NCBI GenBank assembly: GCA_041659285.1
Contig: JBAZYO010000010.1
Coordinates: 1 to 64,000, forward strand
Reading direction: 5' to 3'
Length of the DNA: 64,000 nucleotides
Source: Vicinamibacterales bacterium
Lineage (GTDB): Bacteria > Acidobacteriota > Vicinamibacteria > Vicinamibacterales > UBA2999
Under the pieces are notes generated by a model, which did no database searches, had not been told where the DNA came from, and saw nothing but the letters and a program-made list of their open reading frames with translations. The position numbers and the translations under genes were made by a program. This document shows, piece after piece, positions 9,327-17,805 of the stretch (its first letter is position 1; every line of letters begins with the position of its first letter).

Positions 9327-9478
9327 GGGCCTGACCCCGGGCAAGGGGTCTGACCCCGAGTCAGTGGTGCCGAGGGGTCTGCCCCCGTCGCGAAGAACGC
9401 CGGGGGGGGCCGACCCCGCCGCAAAGACCGGCGAAAGGGTCTGACCCCCGCTAGAATAGTGGGCGGGGGTCAGACCCC
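9326..9478. repeat. Cluster of six GGGGTCTGACCCC-type palindromes
   Basis: Copies or near-copies at 9326-9338, 9345-9357, 9374-9386, about 9402-9417, 9437-9448 and 9466-9478 fill the gap between htpX and the next gene. The core GGGGTC-W-GACCCC is a perfect palindrome. A -10-like TAGAAT (9452-9457) sits between the last two copies. Confidence 0.8.
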
Positions 9479-9487
9479 TTCCCAAAC

Positions 9488-10696
9488 ATGGTTTCCGAAA
9501 CTGTCAAAGCTGAAGGCCACCTGATCGACTCAGGCAATTTCCAGTCGATCCTCACAACCATCGTCGAGCACGGCTCCGAATACGAGATCCTGCACTTCGA
9601 CGTCGGCCGCAAGAACGAAGAGGGCTCCCACCTCACGCTGCGGCTGACCACCGACACCCCGGAACGGCTGCAGGACCTGCTCTCCAAGCTGTCGGTGTTC
9701 GGCTGCTTCGTTGAGGGATCGCCGGAGGTGCTGCTGCGCGCCGCCGACATGGACGGCGCCGTCCCCGAAGACTTCTACTCCACCACCAATCACCGCACCT
9801 CGGTCTTCCTCGGCGGCCAATGGGTCGCCGCCGACGATCAGCGCATGGACGCCGTGCTGATCGTCAAGGACGGCCGCGTCGCCTGCCGCAAGCTGCGCGA
9901 CGTCAGGAAGGGCGAGCAGGTGGTGTGCGGCATGCAGGGCATTCGCGTCTCGCCCGACGTGCAGCAGCGCGACAAGCCGAGCTTCGGCTTCATGAGCAAC
10001 GAGGTGTCGTCGGAGCGCCGCGTCGAAACCGCGGTGGCGCGCGTCGCCGAGATGATGCAGCAGGTGAAGGCCGATGGCGGCCGCATTGCGTTCGTCGCCG
10101 GCCCGGTCGTGGTCCACACCGGCGGCTCGCAGTATTTCTGCGAGCTGATCCGCCTCGGTTACGTGGACGTGCTGCTCTCCGGCAACGCGCTCGCCGTGCA
10201 CGACATCGAGGTCGCCCTGTCGGGCACCTCGCTCGGCATCGACCTCAGCAGCGGACATCCGGTCGAGCACGGCCACCGCAATCACATGCGCGCCATCAAC
10301 GCCGTGCGCCGCGCCGGCGGCATTGGCCGCGCCGTGGCGTCGGGGGTGTTGACCACCGGCATCATGCACGCCTGCCATACGCACCACGTCCAGTACATCC
10401 TCGCCGGCTCGATCCGCGACGATGGTCCGTTGCCGGAGACCCTGATGGACCTGACCGCGGCGCAGGACGCCTACGGGAAGGCGCTGGCCAACGTCGACGT
10501 GGTCGTGATGCTGTCGTCGATGCTGCACAGCATCGGCGTCGGCAACATGCTGCCGTCGTGGGTGAAGGTAATCTGCGTGGACATCAACCCCGCGGTGGTC
10601 ACCAAGCTCTCTGACCGCGGCTCCACGCAAACGGTCGGCGTCGTCACCGACGTCGGCTTGTTCCTGCATACGCTGGCCGGGAAACTGAAAGCCTAG
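9488..10696 (+). CDS. TIGR00300/LOR-SDH domain protein, ornithine cyclodeaminase-like (archaeal type)
   Basis: 402 residues. It starts with the LOR/SDH-type domain (EGHLIDSGNFQSILTTIVEH) and continues into an NAD(P)-binding-like C-terminal half with GHRNHMRAINAVRRAGG, HACHTHHVQYILAGSIRDDG and VDVVVMLSSMLHSIGVGNML. Members of this family include an alternative archaeal ornithine cyclodeaminase (ornithine to proline plus ammonia) and the C-terminal domain of cyanobacterial arginine-catabolic enzymes. Activity in this bacterium is inferred. The sulfurtransferase gene follows after 9 bp, so the two are probably co-transcribed. Confidence 0.75.
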   Translation: MVSETVKAEGHLIDSGNFQSILTTIVEHGSEYEILHFDVGRKNEEGSHLTLRLTTDTPERLQDLLSKLSVFGCFVEGSPEVLLRAADMDGAVPEDFYSTTNHRTSVFLGGQWVAADDQRMDAVLIVKDGRVACRKLRDVRKGEQVVCGMQGIRVSPDVQQRDKPSFGFMSNEVSSERRVETAVARVAEMMQQVKADGGRIAFVAGPVVVHTGGSQYFCELIRLGYVDVLLSGNALAVHDIEVALSGTSLGIDLSSGHPVEHGHRNHMRAINAVRRAGGIGRAVASGVLTTGIMHACHTHHVQYILAGSIRDDGPLPETLMDLTAAQDAYGKALANVDVVVMLSSMLHSIGVGNMLPSWVKVICVDINPAVVTKLSDRGSTQTVGVVTDVGLFLHTLAGKLKA

Positions 10697-10705
10697 ACCT
10701 GAGAC

Positions 10706-11554
10706 ATGCACAAGACACTGATCACGCCCTCCACTCTCGCCCAGCATGTGAACGATCCGAGCTGGGTGATCATCGACTGCCGGTTCGACCTCACGGATCC
10801 GGCCAAGGGCGAGGCGAACTACCGGGAGGGACACATTCCCGGAGCGCGCTACGCGCACCTGGATCGCCACCTGTCGGGGCCGAAGACCGGCACCAACGGC
10901 CGCCATCCGCTGCCCGACTCGGACGTCATGATCCGCACCTTCAGCGAGTTCGGCATCGGGCCGCACATCCAGGTGGTGGCCTACGACGCCGACAGCAGCA
11001 TGTTTGCGGGGCGGTTGTGGTGGATGCTGCGGTGGATGGGCCACGATGCGGTGGCGGTGCTCGACGGCGGGCTGGCGCGGTGGCGAGGCGAAGGACACCC
11101 GGTCCGCGGCGGCGTGGAAGCGTCCACGCCGGTCCCGTTCAGGGGCGCAGCGCGTCCGGGCTGGCGCCTCACGGTGGATGAGGTCGCCGGCGGCCTGACG
11201 AACCCGACGCGCCTGCTCGTCGACGCGCGCACGCCCGAGCGCTATCGCGGAATCGGCGAGACCCTCGACAAGGTGGGCGGCCACATTCCCGGCGCGGCGA
11301 ACTATTTCTTCCAGCAGAACCTGGCCGCCGACAAGTCCTTCAAGTCGCCGGACGAGCTGAAGGCGCAGTGGGCGCCCATCCTCGAGGGACGAGACCCCAA
11401 GGACGTGGTGGTCTATTGCGGTTCGGGCGTGACGGCCTGCCACAACCTGCTCGCGCTGGAGCACGCCGGCATCCGCGGCGTGAAGATCTTCCCGGGATCC
11501 TGGAGCGAATGGAGCGCCGACCCCTCCCGCCCGGTAGCCACCGACACCGACTAG
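10706..11554 (+). CDS. sseA: Thiosulfate/3-mercaptopyruvate sulfurtransferase (tandem rhodanese)
   Basis: 282 residues, two rhodanese domains as in SseA/TST enzymes. The C-terminal domain holds the active-site cysteine C238 in CGSGVTA, a loop of the sulfurtransferase class; the N-terminal domain lacks a cysteine at the matching place (AYDADSSM) and is structural, as usual. It transfers sulfane sulfur from thiosulfate or mercaptopyruvate to thiophilic acceptors. It lies 9 bp downstream of the TIGR00300 gene and its stop codon touches a GGGATGATTGGG hairpin. Confidence 0.88.
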   Translation: MHKTLITPSTLAQHVNDPSWVIIDCRFDLTDPAKGEANYREGHIPGARYAHLDRHLSGPKTGTNGRHPLPDSDVMIRTFSEFGIGPHIQVVAYDADSSMFAGRLWWMLRWMGHDAVAVLDGGLARWRGEGHPVRGGVEASTPVPFRGAARPGWRLTVDEVAGGLTNPTRLLVDARTPERYRGIGETLDKVGGHIPGAANYFFQQNLAADKSFKSPDELKAQWAPILEGRDPKDVVVYCGSGVTACHNLLALEHAGIRGVKIFPGSWSEWSADPSRPVATDTD

Positions 11555-11600
11555 GGATGATTGGGGATGATTGGGATCCAATCATCCCCCCAATCATCCC
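11554..11600. repeat. GGGATGATTGGG hairpin repeat at the sulfurtransferase stop
   Basis: The left arm holds two tandem GGGATGATTGG units; the right arm (ending 11600) is their reverse complement with two extra bases, and the centre is GGATCC. There is no T-run, so it is a repeat element rather than a clear terminator. The same unit recurs at 43670-43790 and 47375-47407. Confidence 0.75.
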
Positions 11601-11671
11601 CTCGAGCCGCCAACCCCGCGCGGTCAGTTCCCGTCCAATCCCTTCGAGTCGACTTGAGGAGATTGGACCCT

Positions 11672-12727
11672 ATGACCCTTCGCATCCTGTTCACCCTGGC
11701 CATGCTGGCCGGCCTCGCCGCCGCGCCGGCCGCGCAGACCTTCCGGTGGGAACCGAACAACGGCCGTTCCGACGTCAGCAACCGCGTGGAGCGTGCGCTC
11801 GAGCAGGCGCGCCGCCAGGTGGATCGCCAGTGGCAACGCGTCGAGCAGCAGTGGGAGCGCCACATCAACCGAGCCACCCGCTCCGCCGACCGCCGCGCCT
11901 CGCAGATTGAGCGCCAGGTCCGCCAGCGCGTGGACCGCCAGGTGCGCGCCCAGGTGCGCGCCGGCGGCGCCTACAACTTCCGGTGGAACGACCGATCCTC
12001 CAACTACATCGAGCGCCAGACCGGGACCGACGCGGATCCCTGCGCGAACACCAGGGACTCGGATGATGAGAACCGGCAGCACTGCGAGGTGCGTGAATCC
12101 ACCATGCCCGCCGGCCCGCTTACCGTGGACGCCTGGGATCGCAACGACATCCGCGTGCGCGCGGTGGTCCGCGGCTGGGCGAGCTCCGACGAACGCGCGC
12201 GTGAGATCGCCAACGGCGTGCAGGTGCAGTCCGGCGGCGGCCGCGTGTCGGCGACCGGCCCCGATGGCGCCCGGCGCGAAGGGTGGTCGGTGAGCTACCG
12301 CATTAACGTGCCCCGCAAGAACGACCTCGACCTCAACGCCCACAACGGCGGCATCACCATCACCGGCGTGAACGGCAACGTGCGCTTCGACACCACCAAC
12401 GGCGGCGTGCGGCTCACCGATCTCGCCGGCTGGGTCAACGGCTCCACGCGCAATGGCGGCCTCACCGTGAATCTCAGCGGCAGCCGCTGGGAGGGCGAGG
12501 GCCTCGACGTCGAAACCAGCAACGGCGGCGTCACCGTGGCCGTTCCCGATGGGTATAACGCGCAGCTCGAAACGCGGACGGTGAACGGCGGATTCCGCAG
12601 CGACATCCCCCTCACCATCCAGGGCGAACTGTCGTCGCGCCGCGGCATTTCAACGACGCTGGGTTCGGGCGGGCCCACGGTCCGCGTCCGCACCACCAAC
12701 GGCGGCTTGAAGATCGGTCGTCGCTAG
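11672..12727 (+). CDS. Secreted DUF4097-type beta-repeat protein
   Basis: 351 residues from ATG 11672, chosen because a GAGGAGATT Shine-Dalgarno precedes it and a signal peptide follows (MTLRILFTLAMLAGLAAAPA). Residues about 30-100 are Arg/Gln-rich and helical (repeated RQVDRQ-like stretches). The C-terminal half has the short beta repeats of DUF4097/putative adhesin proteins: NGGITITGVNGN, TTNGGVRLTDLAG, TRNGGLTVNL, TSNGGVTVAVP, TTNGGLKIGRR. Such proteins are predicted to fold as a right-handed beta helix in the periplasm; function unknown. Confidence 0.8.
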   Translation: MTLRILFTLAMLAGLAAAPAAQTFRWEPNNGRSDVSNRVERALEQARRQVDRQWQRVEQQWERHINRATRSADRRASQIERQVRQRVDRQVRAQVRAGGAYNFRWNDRSSNYIERQTGTDADPCANTRDSDDENRQHCEVRESTMPAGPLTVDAWDRNDIRVRAVVRGWASSDERAREIANGVQVQSGGGRVSATGPDGARREGWSVSYRINVPRKNDLDLNAHNGGITITGVNGNVRFDTTNGGVRLTDLAGWVNGSTRNGGLTVNLSGSRWEGEGLDVETSNGGVTVAVPDGYNAQLETRTVNGGFRSDIPLTIQGELSSRRGISTTLGSGGPTVRVRTTNGGLKIGRR

Positions 12728-12753
12728 GAAGGCGGCAGGGGTGCGTAGGGTGC

Positions 12754-13206
12754 CTAGAGGGGGGTGCCGGGTGCCGGTGCCAGGGTGATAGAGTCGCCGA
12801 CCGCGATCTCTCCGTCGTCGAGCACCTCCCCGAACGCACCGCCGCCCCAGGGCACGCTCATCGCCTGCTGAAGACCCGGCACCACGGCCTCCATTTGTTC
12901 GCAGGGCCGTGTTTCGCCGTAGATGCGGATGCGGACGTTGCCGACGCGAAGGATCTTGCCGTGCGCGCCGGTGAAGTCAACATCAGACACCAGGAGGTTG
13001 GCGCGGCGCATCCGCGGGTCCGGGGTGGCGCCGAGCGGTGCGGTTACGGCTTCCCAGTTCTTGTTCGACACAATCGTGACCTGGCGCTTGCCGCCCTGGT
13101 TGGCGTTGCCGACAATGCCCTTCCCCGCCACGACCGTCGCCTTCGCCGCCGGATCCATCGGGCCTCTATGCATCCGCTTAATCCAGATCTGCGTCAGCTC
13201 ACCCAT
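12754..13206 (-). CDS. MOSC-domain protein
   Basis: 150 residues. It is a stand-alone MOSC domain with GIVGNANQGGKRQVTI at the start and ETRPCEQMEAVVPGL, whose conserved Cys (in RPCEQM) is the sulfur-carrying residue in MOSC proteins of molybdenum cofactor sulfurases and YiiM/YuaD-like enzymes. The C-terminus GEVLDDGEIAVGDSI is also typical. The partner metal or sulfur acceptor cannot be told from sequence. The gene is convergent with the DUF4097 gene, 26 bp apart. Confidence 0.85.
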   Translation of the reverse strand: MGELTQIWIKRMHRGPMDPAAKATVVAGKGIVGNANQGGKRQVTIVSNKNWEAVTAPLGATPDPRMRRANLLVSDVDFTGAHGKILRVGNVRIRIYGETRPCEQMEAVVPGLQQAMSVPWGGGAFGEVLDDGEIAVGDSITLAPAPGTPL

Positions 13207-13311
13207 CGGGACATTATAGGGGCCTGACCTTGCGCAACTGGATCTGCCTCATCGACGTCGCGATATCCATGATCAGACGGTTTTGTCGGAGACCCGCCAC
13301 GGTCCGACAGA

Positions 13312-13359
13312 GATGTGGCCCGGACGGCGCCTTCCGGCAGTCGTCCCGGGCCCCACATC
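13312..13359 (-). terminator. Hairpin at the end of the porin gene
   Basis: 13312-13325 pairs imperfectly with 13343-13359 (GATGTGG.CCCGGAC type arms). It begins at the TGA of the leftward porin gene. There is no clear T-run, so termination is only suggested. A second stem (TGTCGGA 13284-13290 with TCCGACA 13303-13309) lies just beyond. Confidence 0.35.
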
Positions 13360-14281
13360 AGTAAGAAAAGCCAATCCCCAGCGACGCGATCTTCCGGCTG
13401 CGCTCGTCGCCGTTGAGCAGCAGGGTGTGGTCGCCGAGGCGCTGGAACTCCACGCCGCCGTGCAGGTTCCACGACCCGTACTTCGTCGTTGACCCGAGTG
13501 GCACCGTGACGATGCCGCTGACGCTGACGAAGCCGAACTTCTCGTCAACGCCGTCCACCTCGTAGTAGTTGCCCAGGCTGAGGCCCACCTTCACCGGCAC
13601 GGCGAGGCTGGCCTTCGAGAAAGCGTAGCCGGGGGCGATGCCGAACTCGAAGTAGGTGCCGGCCTCGAGTCCGCCGTCCGCCTGGCCCATGCCGGGAGCC
13701 GTGTCCAGTTCCCGCGCCACCAGCGCATACGGCTTGACCGCGGCCTTGCCGAGGGGCGCGCTGTCGTCGATCGACAGCTTCACCGCGATCTCCTTCACCG
13801 ACGTGAATGAGTTGTTGGGGCTCGTGTAGGCGGTATAGGTCGTGGCGAGCGAGACGCCGCCGCCAAGGCCAAGGCCAAGCGTCGCGTAGAAGTCAGACTC
13901 GTACCAGAGTTTGCGGCTGGGCCCGTCCGCGCCGGTGTCGCCCGTGTGCTGGCTGTTCCAGGAGCCGACGTTGAGTCCCACGCTCTTGAGCGCGCCGTCG
14001 CCGGAGAACGCGGCAAATCCGAGATCGGCCCACGGCCATGCGGCAATGCCCGTGGAGTGCTGCCTGATGCCCCGGAACATGTAGGTGCTCTGGAAGTCGA
14101 TGCCGCCTGAGACCGAGATTGCGCCGGGATTCGGATCGGTCGGCTCCTGCGCGGCGCCGCCGGTGGCCGCGTCCGGCGCCGACTGCGCGGCGGCCGGGCC
14201 AGTGAACGTGAACAACGCCAGAACCAGCACCGACACGCACCGTGCGAAACGACCAACAAGGGGAAAGAAAGTTCGAGTCAA
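13358..14281 (-). CDS. TorF-like putative outer-membrane porin
   Basis: 307 residues from TTG 14281, chosen because AGGAGG (14288-14293) lies 6 nt upstream; the longer reading from GTG 14305 would bury it. A signal peptide (ARCVSVLVLALFTFTGPAAAQ) precedes a protein of alternating beta strands with SVSGGIDFQSTYMFRGIRQ near the mature start, which matches the TIGR02001/TorF family opening, and an aromatic C-terminal residue (GIGFSY), typical of outer-membrane barrels. Transport substrate unknown. Confidence 0.7.
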   Translation of the reverse strand: MTRTFFPLVGRFARCVSVLVLALFTFTGPAAAQSAPDAATGGAAQEPTDPNPGAISVSGGIDFQSTYMFRGIRQHSTGIAAWPWADLGFAAFSGDGALKSVGLNVGSWNSQHTGDTGADGPSRKLWYESDFYATLGLGLGGGVSLATTYTAYTSPNNSFTSVKEIAVKLSIDDSAPLGKAAVKPYALVARELDTAPGMGQADGGLEAGTYFEFGIAPGYAFSKASLAVPVKVGLSLGNYYEVDGVDEKFGFVSVSGIVTVPLGSTTKYGSWNLHGGVEFQRLGDHTLLLNGDERSRKIASLGIGFSY

Positions 14282-14307
14282 AGTGGGCCTCCTGTGAGAA
14301 CCCACTT
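14281..14307 (-). promoter_or_regulatory. Hairpin presenting the porin Shine-Dalgarno in its loop
   Basis: On the minus strand AAGTGGG (14301-14307) pairs with CCCACTT (14281-14287), enclosing a 13-nt loop that contains AGGAGG; the stem's 3' side runs into the TTG start codon. The fold could modulate initiation of the porin, for example with temperature or a trans-acting RNA. This is inference from base pairing only. Confidence 0.4.
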
Positions 14308-14322
14308 CACGGCGCGTGCCAA

Positions 14323-14349
14323 CCCGCCGGCGCTAATCGCCGGAACGGG
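14323..14349 (-). terminator. Bulged hairpin between the TonB receptor and porin genes
   Basis: CCCGCCGGCG (14323-14332) pairs with CGCCGGaaCGGG (14338-14349) around CTAAT. It lies in the 178-nt gap after the leftward TonB receptor gene and before the porin. It has no T-run, so it could be a terminator, an attenuator or a repeat. Confidence 0.3.
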
Positions 14350-14459
14350 CTAACACGCTATCGATGCAGTGCCTTGCAGCTACTCGAGCCATCCATGCCG
14401 GCGACGCATGGCAACAACTTCGGCGCCTCCGGCGAACTTCACCACCGTTTTGTCGGCCG

Positions 14460-17400
14460 CTAGAATCCCACCTTCAATCCGAGCTGGACGATCCGGGGGT
14501 CGTAGGTCGAGGTGATGGTCCCGAACCCGCCGCTGCTGCGGTTGCCGTTCGGGGCGCGGTAGTTCACGCGGTTCAGCAGGTTGAAGAACTCCCCGCGGAA
14601 CTCGACCGAGCCGTTCCGCCACGGCATCGCGAAGCGCTTCGAGGCCACCAGGTCCACGGTCCACACCAGCGGTCCGCGCACGCTGTTGCGCGGCGCGTTG
14701 CCGAACGGCTGGCTCGGGTCGGTCGGAATGGTCACGCTGGTCCGGCTCAGCCAGTTGTTGATGGTCCGCTCGCCCTCCGGCACCAGCACCTCGCCTGACA
14801 CGTTGGGCCGGTAGTTGTTCGCGCCGCGGAAGTCCTGCTGGATGCCCGACACCTGCTGCGCCGCGGTAGGCGTATAGGTGAGCGTCACCGGCTCGCCGGG
14901 GATCACCGTGTTGATGCCGGCAATCTGCCAGCCGCCCAGCAGCGCGTTCAGCACCGGACCGGCGTTCGACATGAACTTGCGGTCCCGCCCGAACGGCAGA
15001 TCCACCACGAAGCTCGTGGTGCTGTTGTACGGCTGGTTGTAGGCCGACAGGCCGTAGTCGGCGTCGAGATTGCGGAAGTCCTGCGGCGCCGGGAAGTTGC
15101 CGTTCGAGTTCTCGAGCGAGCCGGCGCCGTTGTCTTTCGACTCCGACAAGGTCAGCGCGCTCAGGATCGACACGCCGGCATTCAGGCGCCAGTTGAACTT
15201 CGCCTGCAGCGACCGATAGCGGGACTTGCCGCCGTTGAAGGCGTAAGTGATATCGGCGAACTCCTGGATGGGACGCCGCTGCTGCAGCGTCAGCGTGCCG
15301 GCGGCGTTGTTGGGCGCCGCCTGGTTGTAATTGGCGAAGAGCAGGAGGTCATCCGCGCGATTGCCGACATACGCGACGTCGAGCAGCGCCCCCTGCCAGA
15401 GTTCGCGTTGCACCGACGCGAACCAGCTCTGCACCTGGCTCGAGCGATAGTCGCCCGGCATGTAGGTGATGTTTGCCGCCAGCGGGTTGAACTGCGACGG
15501 GTTGGTCAACCCCTCCGGATATCCCTGCTGCGTCGTCCGGAAGTCCGCCTGCGTGGCGGTCTGCACGACGACCGCGTTGATCACTTGTGGGCCGTTGATC
15601 GGCAGCACGTTGCCGCCGCCGGCGCGATGGAAGTGCACGTAGCTGATGCCCCAGCCGCCGCGGACGACCGTCTTCGGCGACAGCGTGTAAGCGACGCCGA
15701 CGCGAGGGCCGAAGTTGTTGCGGTCCGGGGTGATGGTCGATCGCTCCTTCAGCGACCCGTCTTTCGCCAGCACCATGGTCCTGGTCGCCGGGTCGAAGTT
15801 GGAGAGCACGTTGTTCTCCTCCACCCAAGGGGTGGCGTACTCATAGCGCAGGCCGGCATTGAGTGTCAGGCGATCGTTGATGCGCCAGTCGTCCTGCAGG
15901 TAGAGGAAGTGCATGTTCTGCACGAGATCGGCGACCAGGATGTTGCTGAGCGCGTAGGTGGACCGCAGGCCGAAGTAGAAATCGGCGAGGTTATACAGGT
16001 TGCTGGACGCCGCGCCGGCCGGACGCGAGAACTGTCCCGCATACGAATCGCGGCCATACAGCGGGTTCACGTCCTGCACCTGCGTCTTGATGTTCTGGAA
16101 CTCGTAACCGGTCTTGAGCGAGTGCCTTCCGCTCAGCCACGAGTAGTTGATCTTCGGGTTGAGCACGGTCGGGTACTGCCACTGCGGGTTGGTGGCCTGG
16201 CGGCCCAGTTCGGTCAACCCGGTGATCTGCTGCGTCATCAAGCCGCCCGAGACGCGCGGATCGGTGGGCAGGCCGCTGATGCCGTAGGCCTCGAGGGCGC
16301 CCGGCTCGTGGTTCACGATCGCGTTCGGGTCCTTGCCGCCCTCGGTGTTGGACCATCCCATGCGGACCTCGAGCAGCGAGGCGCCGCCGGGCTGATACGT
16401 GACGCCGCCGGAGAACTGCCTGTTGCGCACGTAGGTCGAGGAATTGCCGCCGCCGCCGGATGGCCCGGAGATGTTCGGGGTGTCGAAGATGTCAACTTCG
16501 CGCCAGCCGACGCGGCCGAACGCCGACAGGCGCGGGCTGATCTGGACGTCCACCTTGCCGCCGGCCTTCGGCGTGTCGTTGGTCTGGTTGCCGAGCAGCA
16601 TGAAGTTGTTGGCCGTGCCGGATGTGGTCGGTGCCGGCAGGTCGTTCAGCACCTTGCGGGCAAACGCGCTCATCGGGATGGCGGTGCCGGCCGGGAACAC
16701 CTCGCCGCTCCGGGGATTGCGGACGTCCACCGCGAGCACGCCCTGGCGCTGCGCCACGGTCGCCAGCGTCGAGAACACGTTGCCGCCGCGCGTCTGCTTC
16801 AACATCTCGAAATCCGAGAAGAAGAACGCCTTGTTCTTGACGATCGGGCCGCCGAGCACGCCGCCGTACTGGTCGCGATCGAACGCCGGCTTGATGCCGT
16901 TGGCCGGCCGGAACGCGCCGATGGCGTTGAACTCGGTCCGGCGCGCGAACTCCCACGCCGATCCGTGAATGGTGTTGGTGCCGCTGGCGTAGGCCACGTT
17001 CACCGTGGCGCCGGCCGAACGGCCGTACTCCGCGCTCATGTTGTTGGTGACGACCTTGATCTCGCCGACCGCGTCGGGCGCCGGCTGCATCACCTGGTTC
17101 GAGTAGCCCTGGTTGCTGGTGCCGTAGGCGTTGTTGTCGACGCCGTCGATCAGGAAGTTGTTGAACGTCGAGCGGAGTCCGTTGATGTTGAACGAGCCCT
17201 CGCGCGACGTGCCGATCGCCGACTGCCGCGCACCGGGCGACAACAGCGTCAGCGCGGAGTACTCGCGGCCGTTGAGGGGCAGCGCGCGGGTCTGGTCGGC
17301 GGTGATGATCTGGCTGCGGTCGCTCGAGTCGGTCTGCAGCAGCACCGCGCGGGCGCTGACCTCGACGCGTTCCGACAGTTGGCCGACCGCCATCGACAGG

Positions 17401-17717
17401 TCGACGCGCTGCCGCGCGCCGACCGTCACCTGGACGTTGTCAGTCAAGGCGATCGAGAAGCCGGCCTTCTCGGCCGTGACGATGTAGGTGCCGATGCGAA
17501 CGTTGAAGAACTCGAAGCTGCCGTTGGCGTCGCTCGCCCGCTCGGCGGTCACGCCGGTCCGGGTGTTGGTCAGCGTGACCTTGGCGGCCGGCACCACGGC
17601 GCCGGTGGAGTCCTTGACGGTGCCGACGACGGTGGCGGTTTCGAATTGCCCGCCAAGCGCCCAGGCGGGCGCGGTCAGGGTGAAAAGTGCAGTCAGTACA
17701 AGCAGTGCTCGTCTCAT
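14460..17717 (-). CDS. Oar-type TonB-dependent receptor with carboxypeptidase-regulatory domain
   Basis: 1085 residues from ATG 17717, preceded by GAGGA; a signal peptide (MRRALLVLTALFTLTAPAWA) follows. Residues about 25-105 form a carboxypeptidase-regulatory-like (CnaB-fold) domain (VVGTVKDSTGAVVPAAKVTL). A TonB plug follows (LPLNGREYSALTLLSPG ... FLIDGVDNN) and then a long 22-strand-type barrel ending in IVQLGLKVGF with C-terminal Phe. It is an outer-membrane receptor likely to take up oligosaccharides, peptides or siderophores with TonB energy; the ligand is not predictable. No TonB/ExbBD genes lie nearby. Confidence 0.9.
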   Translation of the reverse strand: MRRALLVLTALFTLTAPAWALGGQFETATVVGTVKDSTGAVVPAAKVTLTNTRTGVTAERASDANGSFEFFNVRIGTYIVTAEKAGFSIALTDNVQVTVGARQRVDLSMAVGQLSERVEVSARAVLLQTDSSDRSQIITADQTRALPLNGREYSALTLLSPGARQSAIGTSREGSFNINGLRSTFNNFLIDGVDNNAYGTSNQGYSNQVMQPAPDAVGEIKVVTNNMSAEYGRSAGATVNVAYASGTNTIHGSAWEFARRTEFNAIGAFRPANGIKPAFDRDQYGGVLGGPIVKNKAFFFSDFEMLKQTRGGNVFSTLATVAQRQGVLAVDVRNPRSGEVFPAGTAIPMSAFARKVLNDLPAPTTSGTANNFMLLGNQTNDTPKAGGKVDVQISPRLSAFGRVGWREVDIFDTPNISGPSGGGGNSSTYVRNRQFSGGVTYQPGGASLLEVRMGWSNTEGGKDPNAIVNHEPGALEAYGISGLPTDPRVSGGLMTQQITGLTELGRQATNPQWQYPTVLNPKINYSWLSGRHSLKTGYEFQNIKTQVQDVNPLYGRDSYAGQFSRPAGAASSNLYNLADFYFGLRSTYALSNILVADLVQNMHFLYLQDDWRINDRLTLNAGLRYEYATPWVEENNVLSNFDPATRTMVLAKDGSLKERSTITPDRNNFGPRVGVAYTLSPKTVVRGGWGISYVHFHRAGGGNVLPINGPQVINAVVVQTATQADFRTTQQGYPEGLTNPSQFNPLAANITYMPGDYRSSQVQSWFASVQRELWQGALLDVAYVGNRADDLLLFANYNQAAPNNAAGTLTLQQRRPIQEFADITYAFNGGKSRYRSLQAKFNWRLNAGVSILSALTLSESKDNGAGSLENSNGNFPAPQDFRNLDADYGLSAYNQPYNSTTSFVVDLPFGRDRKFMSNAGPVLNALLGGWQIAGINTVIPGEPVTLTYTPTAAQQVSGIQQDFRGANNYRPNVSGEVLVPEGERTINNWLSRTSVTIPTDPSQPFGNAPRNSVRGPLVWTVDLVASKRFAMPWRNGSVEFRGEFFNLLNRVNYRAPNGNRSSGGFGTITSTYDPRIVQLGLKVGF

Positions 17718-17805
17718 CGATTGTCCTCGACGAGACGGTAGCAATCGCAGTTGAAGGGCGTGTGACGCGTGCGCGACAGACCGATGACGGGAGCGACTTC
17801 CGGTC

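Noticed and set aside
9326..9478. CRISPR array
   Set aside because: Units are 13-bp palindromes at irregular spacing without spacer-sized unique sequence, and no cas genes are present; likewise the PDIAN array is coding.
9530..11581. 683-residue frame on the minus strand
   Set aside because: Spans the antisense of two well-supported genes and has shadow composition.
14282..14459. Riboswitch in the porin leader
   Set aside because: No match to cobalamin, c-di-GMP or other riboswitch cores that I know; only simple hairpins are visible.
15408..17741. 777-residue frame on the + strand
   Set aside because: Antisense of the TonB receptor; no recognisable domain.
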